From: Amoebophrya sp. A120 | Lineage: Eukaryota > Sar > Dinophyceae > Syndiniales > Amoebophryaceae | Direction: 5' to 3' | DNA: 64,000 nt | Assembly: GCA_905178155.1 (NCBI GenBank) | Contig: CAJINV010000007.1 | Coordinates: forward strand, 672,898-736,897 | Part shown: positions 35,701 to 43,900 of the stretch, one piece after another | Position numbering within the stretch: the first letter of the stretch is position 1 | Layout of the letters: every line of letters begins with the position of its first letter | Notes under the pieces: model-generated | What the model saw: the letters and a program-made list of their open reading frames with translations, nothing else | What the model was told of the DNA's origin: nothing | Database searches by the model: none | Program-made: the position numbers and the translations under genes

Positions 35701-38700
35701 CCAAAGTAATACCGACCCGTCCAGTGGTTCCATAGGTGTTGCTCCGGTCGGTAGTCTCCTGTTGCTCTGCCCTGTGCGTCTTTTTTCCTGCCTGTCCTGA
35801 TGTATCCATTCTGCCTGTGGACCTGCGCGTGCTTTTCCATGGCCCCCGCAGTGGAGGCGTACATAAGTTCGCACGATTTACAGAAAATTTTTTTGATATG
35901 CGCCGCCGGCCCCCTAGCCATTTTGTCGCGTAGGATGTCGCTGTTTCTCTCGATGATCTCACACCGTATCTCCTGGTCTTGCTCATTACTTATTTGCTCT
36001 GCCTTTTTCATAACTAACGCCTTGACATCCGTGTTGGTCGACTTTTTCACCGGATGCTCTTGCTGCATGTGAGCTATCATTTCCACCGATGGCCCGCCGT
36101 CCGTTGTTCCCCACGAAGCCGCCTGCGGATAGTTCTGCGCGCACCACATGCACTGGCGCTGGGCGTCAAAATGCTCAAGGGCCGACGGCTGTCCTGTCGG
36201 GAGCGCGTGCACTACATCGCCCTCACGTACGTCCGGGTCTTGTTCCTGCGCGGCCTTGATTGCTTCTGCACGCGTTGGCGTCTGCCCTGGGTTGCCGAAA
36301 TACTTGATGGCCAGATCATCCGTTATCTTCTGTCGTAGGTCCGCGTCCCCATTGCTCCAGTCTTCAGCTGTTTCCCGGATAAAACACTGCCGCGTCATTG
36401 CATGGAAAAGTCGCTTGTTGGCCGCATAGAGCGCGGAGCCACTCGGTAACTCTTCAGGCTGCCGCGCTTGTGTTGCCTCCAGGTCCTCGGTGAGAAGCTG
36501 CACCATTTCCAGCGGCATTTTGCATTTTTTTGTCAAATGTTCTAGGGCGTCCTGGAGGAAGGACTCTACCCGCCGCTCTTTTGCGTCGACTTCTTTGAGC
36601 TCCTTGACTGATCGCAGAACTTCTGCTCTGGCCCGAAGACCGTCTTCCAGCGCGTTGCCCGCACTAGCGCCCCGGTATAAAATCGGCACAAACTTGCCCA
36701 CGAGTGCGCGTCTGGCTAAATCGGTCGGCTTCCGTCGTAATACGTGTCCCACAAATCGCATCTGTAGATACTTCAAGTGCACTCCGAACGGCGGGACTTT
36801 CAACTTGCGCCGAAGATCGGCCGCGCTTTTCTTCTGCAGCACACGCTCCCACCAAGGAATGTCTTGAATCCTCTGCATCATCGCAATCTCCTCCCGCTCG
36901 AGGGCTCGAACTTCGTCTGGACTCACGTACCTTGCCGCCAGGCCGTACAAGAATATGCTTCGGATCATAATGATGATTAGCTCGCCACGCCGCTCTGCAA
37001 AAAGATTCGAAACGCCGCTCATCTTCGCCCGTAACTTGTTGTAGGCAGTCCAAGCCTTTCGCTTTTTTTGTCGAATGTCTTCTCGGGGGTCCGTGTAGCT
37101 TCCAAGATTTCTTACCGACATGTCACAGATGTTGCCGCTAAAACGCTTCGCGTCGTTTTCCCGACACCCTGACTCCCGCAGTGCCTTTGTCAGTAGCTTC
37201 ATGGCCTTCGACTCAGATGGAGCAAGCTTTTTCCCGATTAGCTCCGCATTGATTTTCAAGAACTGCTGCAACTCCTCCTCGGTCATGTGTTCCAGCAGCG
37301 TCGTGTCATCAGCAAACAACAGGTCCATCACGTGGTCGATACTCAGCTCCGGCTCGCCTTCTTCTGGCTTCTCGCCCCCGGTTATCTCATGCAGCTGATC
37401 GGTTCTCTTCATGTGTCCCAAGTCGGCACGAGAGTACAACCGCACCCCTTTCAGGGATTCTGAGCCCTCCTGCCTGCGTAGTAGTCTGTGATATTTCATT
37501 ACTGCCGTGCAACTAATCAAGAAGACGAGGGGGCTGCTCACACATCCTTCCTTCGTTCCATTTTCCAGCGTGAATCGGTTTCCCGGCTTCTTGGTTTCTG
37601 GGTCGTAGAACTCGTGCTTGGCATGCCTATGGCTACTGTTTATCACACTCCAGCACGTTGCTTCTCCTATTCCCAAGGTGTCCATTACCGCCGTCACTAA
37701 TCTCCAGTCCAGACTTGGGAACGCTTTTTTCAGGTCCACCAACGTCGCCAGCAGTCTGCTTGATTTGTGTCGCGAATAATGAGACAGGTCTTCCTTCATT
37801 CGGTTCCAAATCATAATGCTTTCGAGCGTGCCGCGATTTGCCCGAAACCCAAACTGGGTCTCGCAAAAGTATTGCTTGTCCTCCAGAACCTTGTAGAGCC
37901 GATCGCTGTAAATTTTTGTACATAATTTCAACAAGCACGGCGACACTACGAGAATACATGAATTTGTAATGCAAGAATGGCAAGATGAGAAGAGTGAAAG
38001 GGGGACGAAGGTTGATGCGCCTTTTGCATTACAGGTTTGGAGCAGATTAAAGTGCTATCTAGCGCGTCGAGAACTTGTCATGCGGAGAAGGTTTGAAATT
38101 GTGAGAAGTGATTGCGTTTTTGCATGACAAATCATGTAACAGTTGAGAATGTAACGTTTGAGAGCCCCATAGTCCGCACCCTTGTCCCGGGGGATAAGGG
38201 GAAGTTGAAAAGTATCATCCCCTGGCATTGGGAACACAGGATTGAAGTGGAGGGATGGTACGATTTCACCTTGATCAGATTTTCTTTTATTCGTTTTCGT
38301 GTTGATCTCGATCTTGATTTTGAAGCTCTGTATGTTTCCGTAGTTTTGTGTCCTCACAATATATTTATAAATTCAAGTGTCAAGAAGAACAAGGACAAGC
38401 CACATCCGACCATCAACCGACCGCAGATCATGTCACGATACTGCAACCATAGCAAACTCATCACGACAGCAATACCGGCGGGATTTTGGCAATAAAGTTC
38501 GATGGTACCAAGGCGAAAAAGGACTCTCCTGTACACAATATTAAAGTTGTGGCGTCGAAAAAGGTGGACGAACAAATGCCCGGCCAACAGAACAAAGAGG
38601 AGTTGTCAACATCAACGACTAGTAGGAAAGGCACGACACAAGCAGTGGAACAACCCGGGAACAACAAGCCAGCGGCTCAAGCGAATATCAAATGCAAAAG

Positions 38701-39262
38701 TGTCTGGGTCTGGAAAGTTGGAACTTGTGATGCTAACTTTGGACTCTAAAAAGATCTGTATTGCATGAGTAGCAAAGGGAATGTAATTTTTGCTACGCGG
38801 ATAGAGCATTTCTCATGCGAAATAGGCATCAAGAACCCCTCGAAAAATCTGGGATGCTACGACATGCATCACAGACATCATGGCTCGTGCAAAACGTGCA
38901 TGACAAGTCTCAGAATCTCCCAGACCCAGACATTTTTGCATTTGATAGCCAAGAAACAGCAGCAATTTGCCGAGGACCATTTGTTCACTCGCCGCGATTA
39001 TGAACTGAAGAAGTATCGTCGCACTAGTAGTAGTTCGTTGTACTTGCAATACAAATTAGCTTAGCATGGCGAATGAAGCTTGTCATGGTGATTCAACTCG
39101 GGAAGAAATTTTGTTTTGCATGACTGCAATTAGAAGTACGAGCAAGTCGAAGATACTTTTTCAATGCATAGCGATAGTAGCGAAACGATTTACGCGAGTG
39201 CATTTGAGCGGTACGAGCAGCGGCAGGGCGGGGTGGTAAACTCGGCGCTGAAGGGGGCGTAG
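32759..39262 (+). CDS. YbaK/ProX-like (aminoacyl-tRNA deacylase-type) protein with 11 introners
   Basis: Model exons: 32759-32768, 32950-33036, 33271-33306, 33635-33727, 34097-34143, 34504-34518, 34653-34677, 34897-34910, 35040-35082, 35299-35338, 38177-38246, 38453-38685, 38953-38998 and 39176-39262 (281 aa). The segment HNMFVKCKKTKEMYLITVR, then KIDLKSFAVALGAKELRL, fits the N-terminal half of the YbaK/ProX editing-domain fold (free-standing factors that deacylate mischarged tRNA). ELMAMPEWVLCAGCQ fits its later strand. The family match is from memory and moderate. The C-terminal 100 residues are charged and low complexity. Two joins are weak: the GT-AG intron ending at 34467 or 34503, and 38246/38453. 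The coding sequence is about 13 percent of the span, and a 2.8-kb RT-bearing element sits in it antisense. Confidence 0.55.
32769..32944. mobile_element. Introner, family H (176 bp)
   Basis: Left TATCCACAGTACTTGTTTCC, right GTGGGAGATTTGTATTGCATA. Perfect TSD GGATT at 32764-32768 and 32945-32949. It lies 10 nt after the start ATG. Confidence 0.93.
33037..33265. mobile_element. Introner, family E, inverted body (229 bp)
   Basis: Left TATCCCAGTGCACAACTCCC, right GGGGGAGTTGGGCACTATCA ending TCATA. Perfect TSD CAATG. The body is the reverse complement of the family E copies at 35083 and 43611 (AGCCCAAACAG versus CTGTTTGGGCT). Confidence 0.94.
33307..33629. mobile_element. Chimeric introner: family C left, family B-like right (323 bp)
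   Basis: Left TATTGCGAGGAAAAATCCCC (family C); right GGTCGGGGACGTTTTTACAT then AGGATA (family B). The body resembles family C. TSD TCACA/GCACA, synonymous (Gly). Confidence 0.88.
33728..34091. mobile_element. Introner, family A, long and diverged (364 bp)
   Basis: Left TATCAAATGCAAATAAGTAT, right TCCAGACACAGACATACCTA then TAATTTGCATTTCATA. TSD CTTCG/CTGCG. Confidence 0.9.
34144..34503 (+). other. GT-AG intron with ambiguous acceptor
   Basis: Donor GTACAGCG after GATAGGGAG. The better acceptor by sequence is TGTTTTTAG at 34467, but that exon reads KAAKITGGIFK and then TAG (34501-34503). Using AG at 34503 avoids the stop and stays in phase. Confidence 0.5.
34519..34647. mobile_element. Introner-like intron, singleton S3 (129 bp)
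   Basis: Short inverted ends ATCCCATGGAAA and TTTTCTCATGGGATA. TSD TCTTC/TCTAC. Removal keeps the frame into DEGWNVKWV. Confidence 0.65.
34678..34891. mobile_element. Introner, family F (214 bp)
   Basis: Left TATCGCAAGAAAAAAACTGT then GTAAGTAAG, right ACACAGTTTTTTTCTTGCAT ending ATA. Perfect TSD ATGGG. Confidence 0.95.
34911..35034. mobile_element. Introner, family A, short form (124 bp)
   Basis: Left TATCCAGTGCAAACATGTCT, right CAGATTTGCAATTCATA. Perfect TSD CCGAA. About half the usual length, so an internal deletion derivative. Confidence 0.93.
35083..35293. mobile_element. Introner, family E (211 bp)
   Basis: Left TATGAGAGTGCACAACTCCC, right GGGGAGTTGTGCGCTGTCATA. Perfect TSD TCAGG, giving GT...AG boundaries. 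Confidence 0.95.
35339..38171 (-). mobile_element. RT-bearing introner-like element, family G (2833 bp)
   Basis: Ends: TACGGTGTTCTCAAATGTGA then CATTCTCAACTGTA on the left, and the mirror AACAGTTGAGAATGTAACGT then TTGAGAGCCCCATA on the right. Perfect 5-bp TSD GTCCG at 35334-35338 and 38172-38176. It sits between coding bases of the YbaK-like gene; removing it keeps that frame (NLTTV-RTLVPG). Read on the minus strand, the first 200 bases resemble the 246-bp family G introner at 44999, including CTTTTGCCATTCTTGCATCA-type sequence at 37957-38010. Then comes the RT ORF, and only 94 bases separate its stop from the far end. So size and cargo differ from the other introners, but ends, TSD length and coding insertion are the same. 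Confidence 0.88.
35433..37946 (-). CDS. Reverse transcriptase, non-LTR (LINE-like), 5' end incomplete
   Basis: One uninterrupted frame of about 837 codons, open a further 40 or so codons upstream without ATG; the nominal first codon is GTG. RT motifs: QFGFRANRGT (31-40), motif A LVDLKKAF with Asp71, GTKEGCVSSPL (motif B region, 130-140), and FADD (211-214; bases 37305-37316), so the catalytic aspartates are intact. The N-terminal RT region (the usual R-P-I-x-L block) and any endonuclease domain are missing; the ORF begins where introner-like sequence ends. The C-terminal half has putative zinc fingers: CMWC...HMQQEH, CKSC...KHAQVH and CRKC...H. The tail is basic. It is antisense to the host gene. 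The long intact frame argues against an old fossil. Whether it is active, or drives introner movement, is inference. Confidence 0.9.
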   Translation of the reverse strand: MSPCLLKLCTKIYSDRLYKVLEDKQYFCETQFGFRANRGTLESIMIWNRMKEDLSHYSRHKSSRLLATLVDLKKAFPSLDWRLVTAVMDTLGIGEATCWSVINSSHRHAKHEFYDPETKKPGNRFTLENGTKEGCVSSPLVFLISCTAVMKYHRLLRRQEGSESLKGVRLYSRADLGHMKRTDQLHEITGGEKPEEGEPELSIDHVMDLLFADDTTLLEHMTEEELQQFLKINAELIGKKLAPSESKAMKLLTKALRESGCRENDAKRFSGNICDMSVRNLGSYTDPREDIRQKKRKAWTAYNKLRAKMSGVSNLFAERRGELIIIMIRSIFLYGLAARYVSPDEVRALEREEIAMMQRIQDIPWWERVLQKKSAADLRRKLKVPPFGVHLKYLQMRFVGHVLRRKPTDLARRALVGKFVPILYRGASAGNALEDGLRARAEVLRSVKELKEVDAKERRVESFLQDALEHLTKKCKMPLEMVQLLTEDLEATQARQPEELPSGSALYAANKRLFHAMTRQCFIRETAEDWSNGDADLRQKITDDLAIKYFGNPGQTPTRAEAIKAAQEQDPDVREGDVVHALPTGQPSALEHFDAQRQCMWCAQNYPQAASWGTTDGGPSVEMIAHMQQEHPVKKSTNTDVKALVMKKAEQISNEQDQEIRCEIIERNSDILRDKMARGPAAHIKKIFCKSCELMYASTAGAMEKHAQVHRQNGYIRTGRKKDAQGRATGDYRPEQHLWNHWTGRYYFGSDAKGWRNVLPRDALFTNRAGCEFLRCRKCKTYKILFNHDNRVERPHDHSESLRISKMAAHEGACKPKEKRANHQPKPKRAMKKVVKS
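38686..38947. mobile_element. Introner, family A (262 bp)
   Basis: TATCAAATGCAAAAGTGTCT to CATTTGATA. TSD GCGAA/GCCAA, synonymous (Ala). Its body matches the introner at 62472 in reverse complement over nearly the full length. Confidence 0.94.
38999..39170. mobile_element. Introner, family D (172 bp)
   Basis: Left TATGAACTGAAGAAGTATCG, right CGAAGATACTTTTTCAATGC ending ATA. Perfect TSD GCGAT. Confidence 0.94.
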
Positions 39263-40975
39263 GGGAGGTCCTGCAAATTTGCTGAGGAACAGGAACACAT
39301 ATAGTGGTTGACAGCGTGGCGCAATTATCTCAACAACCGATTTAGCTATTGCAGTTTTATTTCCAAGAATAAAGCAGCAAAATCCTTTACGCGCAGCATA
39401 AGCAATCTGGCCTTTCTAGTTGTCGCTTTGCACTTGAAAGTACCACGTAGCTACTATGGAGTTTTGCTTTCGTGCTGCTATTTTTCGCACTGAAGTACTT
39501 ACTTATTTTCCTTTTCGTACCAAACAGAAACACTTCTTTGCTGACGCAGTCGGTCATTCACATTCTGGCGGCTTCGCAGGCAGTTCTTGTTCCGCAGATT
39601 TTGGTACTAATTCTAGCGCATGAAGTGCCACATCAAGATGAATCTCCTTATCAAGAACTTGAACTTTGAAATAAATAGCTTGGTCACAGTCACATTTAGA
39701 CAAAACAACAGAACGCAGACATGCAGCAACCTCATTTTTTTTGCCGAGATGTATCTACTTCGTGTGCTACTTCTGTCTCTGTGTCAACATCGTGTGTTCC
39801 ACCCTCGGACCACAGAGCTTGTTGATGTTGCTGAGCGAGAAAGCAGAAAATCTTTGAGAAGTAGTCGCACTATTGAAGCACAACGCAAACGCCAGACCCA
39901 GAAAAACTGACTGAGAGTCTTGCTTTCTCTACTTGGGATCTTCGAGATGGATATTTTGCAAAATCGCATTAGTTACACACGATGAAGATGAACCCGATGG
40001 ACGGGCCCATCGATCTTCCACTTATTTGTCACTCAATCTCTTGCCACCTGCTTGTGATTTTGCTAAAGGTAGTACAGGACAGTTGTCAAGAACCCGATGG
40101 ATCATCATCATATGTAGCGACGCCACAGCTGATCTCAATTTATTAACTTAGCCGTGATATGAATTATCGTGGCAGAAACGAAATAAACGATGGAAATCAT
40201 ACTTCTGAAAAATGCAGGATGGCCAGGCAGTGGCTGCACCCACTAGCTACTGAGAATCGAAGAAGCTCCTGCGGTATCTTCGTCTTCCCTGCCACACTGC
40301 TGCATCTGCCCGCTAGCCTGGGTGCTTAGAAGACTTTGCAGGTGAGACTACTCAGGTGGTCGTAGAAGTGTCGACAGCCTGCGAAAATCCACGAAGATCC
40401 AACCACGTTCGTTGTTTTCGTCTTTTTCTCTCAGCAACGCGTAAGAGGAGACACTACAACTTGGCCAGCTATGGCGACTGTTGCAGGTATTGTCACACTT
40501 GATGATCAATTGCTTGCCTGTATGGAGCGGCCCATGTTGTCATGCAAAAAGAACTGTATGAAGATGAACAAGCCTTATAGTTATATATACGAAGCCCATT
40601 CTTGATTTGTCCGACACCCAATTTGAATTTTCTTGTTCAGGCACTACGTGTCGAGTTTTTAGTCCTCTGCGTTTTTACTCTAGTTAGAAAGATTCACAGT
40701 AGAAATTAGTTTTTTTTAGTTGTACGCACGCATTTATTTCGCTTGTATACCTCATTCTGATGGCGTTGTCACCTCGCTCAAAGCAACGAGGGCTTTGCTC
40801 CGCCCGGATGAAGAGGCGTACAAATTGTCAAACAAATATTTATTCGCCATCTGTACTGATCTGTTTTTTTTGATACAGTTCTACCCTCGCGTTGGTCCTC
40901 GCCGACGCATACTAAGATAGTTCTGCTGTACCCATCTCTAGTACTTGTACCCGCATTTATTTTGCGGCAGACAAG
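39263..40975. other. Intergenic region upstream of TOP2
   Basis: AT-rich, short ORFs only, no introner ends. No recognisable promoter element. Confidence 0.5.
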
Positions 40976-43900
40976 ATGACAGTCCTCTCCCCGGAAATCT
41001 ACCTAGACAGCGACAACGACCTTGTTCTCCCCTACAACAATAGCGACAAAAACAACAACAACCCAGCGCAACAACCACAACCCGGCGCGGCTTCCAAAGC
41101 CCCGAGAGGTCTCCAGAAGGTGAAGCCGAAAGAGGGCGCGCCGAAGGATGACTTATCAACTGCAAACATGTCTGGGTCTGGAAGAATGGAACTTGTGATG
41201 CTGTCTTTGGATTCTGAAAAAATTTGTATTGCATGACCAGCAACAGCAGTCCACTTTGTGCTACTTACACAGAGAGGGCGTTTCCCATGCGGAAAAGGCA
41301 TCAGAAAGGGTTCTAAAAATCTGAGATGGTAGGGCATGCATCACAGACAATCGTGGGTCGTGCCAAATATGCATGACAAACCTGGCAATCAATCTTCCAG
41401 ACCCAGACATATTTGCATTTGATATGACTGGCAGAAGTACCAGAAGCTGTCTCTGCACGAGCACATTTTACTCCGGGGCGACAGTTATCAAATGCAAATA
41501 TTCCTGGATGTCTGGAAGATTGCGAGACTTGTCATGCCAGTCTGGCATGTCTCTGCACTCTGTATTGCGTGGCCACCAAGAGGTCCTGCTCTTGCCTGTC
41601 ATGCAAAAGCGCAGTTCCTCATGCGGAATGCGCTTCACAGAATCACGAAAAAACTTGTCATGCTTGGCGGCGCCGCATTACAGAGCACTTATTGTTCACG
41701 GAGTTGCGTCACAAGTTTCCAGATCCAGACATATTTGCATTTGATAACAGTTACGTCGGGAGTTGCGAGCCGGAAGATGGGGACTTCTGGGTCGTTTCGG
41801 AAACCGACGCGACCAAGATGGAGAAGCGAACGCTGAAGTACGCCCCGGGTCTGTTTTATCAAATGCAAATATGCCTGGGTCTGGAAGACAGGAGTAACTT
41901 GTGATGCTAAGTCTACACCCTGTGAAAATCTGTGTTGCATGACTGCCAACAGTTGTCCACTTTTGACCAAGTTGCGAGGGAGTTTCTCATGCAGGACAGG
42001 CATGATAGAGATCTCACAGAATCTGTCGCGCCAGGTCCTGCATTTCAGACCTCATGGGTCATGGAAAATCTGCATGACAAGCTTCCACGCTTCCAGACCC
42101 AGACATATTTGCATTTGATATGTTCAAGATCTTCGACGAGATTCTGGTCAACGCCGCGGATAACTTGCAGCGGGATGATAGTATGAGCACTATCCGGGTA
42201 AAGATCTCTTCCCAAGAGATCTCCGTCGAGAACGACGGTCAGGTATCAAAGTGAAAAATCCCCCCTCCCCATATTGAAGCGGAAACTTCTGTTGCTGGAT
42301 TTGGGTACACAAATCAGCCCTGTCTTGCAGTGAGGCACTACACCAGGCAAAGCCGCAGCCTGCGTGGGGGTGTTTTGCTGTAGGCGCTTAGCATAACAGA
42401 GGCCTGCCATGTAGGTGAAACAGCATTACAAAGCGCCTCCATAAGGCGGCGGATTCTCTGGGGTTGCCTTCTTGCAAGAGAGACAGGATTTGTGGTCACA
42501 AATCAGCATCACAAACGTAACGTTTCAATATTTATGGTGAGGGAGGATTTTTCTTCGCAATATCAGGGGGTGAGGATAGCTCCGCACCAGAAGGAAACCG
42601 AAAAAACTGCCGACGGGAAGCACGAACAAAAAATCATGATCCCAACGATGATTTTCGGTTCCTTGCTATGCAGTGCAAAAGTATCGTACTCGTATAAAAT
42701 GCATTACAAATTTCCGCAGCATGAGAAATTAAATTTGTAATGCGGACGATTTACCTTGTAATACAATACGAGTGCGATACTTTTGCACAGGATACTTGCT
42801 CGCCGGTGACAACTTCAACGACAACAAGAAGCGGTGCGCGGGGGGACGGAACGGATACGGGGCGAAGCTAGCGAACGTGTACTCGATATCCTCTGCAAAA
42901 ACATCACCACCCCAGAGTTTTCATGCGGATTTGCAATTGTAGGAACATTTGTAATGCGCATCCCCATGAGAGGCATTTCCAGTCGTGTTTCGGAATTTCT
43001 GATGCTGTAAACAGGATAAGCAGATGGCCCTGTGATGCGGCTGCACTTTCCAGACTGCACTACAATGCAGAGAGGAACTTGTCATGCGTGACTCCCAAAG
43101 CTTCTGGATTTGTGTTGCGAGATCCCCATGATCTTGACTCCGGGGTGGGGACGTTTTTACACAGAATACTCGACCATGTTCCGAGTGGAAACGGTGGATA
43201 AGAAGGGACAGGATCGGCTCGGAAAACCGGTGAAATACTTCTCCCAAGAGTGGACCCGGAACATGTTTGATAAACAGGAACCAATCCTGTTGCCCGAAGT
43301 CCCGGAGGCGGCGTCAAAAAATTCCGGGCTGAAGCAATTCACCCGGGTGACGTTCCGGCCCGATATGAGTAAGTTCCAGTCTAAAGCGAAAAGTGCAAAT
43401 GCGAGTAACCCGTTGGAGTTGAAGAAGGAACAACTTCTTCTAGAGGACAACAAACAGCTCGAAATGGACGCCGACATCCTCGCCCTGATGACGAGAAGAG
43501 TCTACGACTTGGCCGCCTGCACCCCACCGCACGTCGCGGTTTTTTTGAACGACAAGGAGTTGCCGATTAGAACTTTCAAGGACTACGTCGGGATGTTCGA
43601 CGCGCAATTTTATGACAATGCACAACTCTCTCTCTCCCTCAGCATTTGTATGGGATGAACAGCAGTACAAACACCAGCACACGTAGAGCCTATGCATGCC
43701 AAATTTGTGCACCTGATCATGTAGTACTGTTTGGGCTTGAGCTTGTTTCGCATTTGTCATGCAAACAGTGCCACAAGGCAGCGACTGGATTTGGGATTTT
43801 GCATGACAACATTGACAAATGAGGGGGAGTGGGAGTTGTGCACTGTCATAAATTTTCCACCAGCACCAAAACACAACTCAGCAATGTGAAGAAGGAAGAG

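Noticed and set aside
35433-37946. Group II intron or retron-type reverse transcriptase
   Set aside because: The QFGFR...R-T and FADD spacing, the long C-terminal zinc-finger region and the absence of a maturase X domain fit a non-LTR element better.
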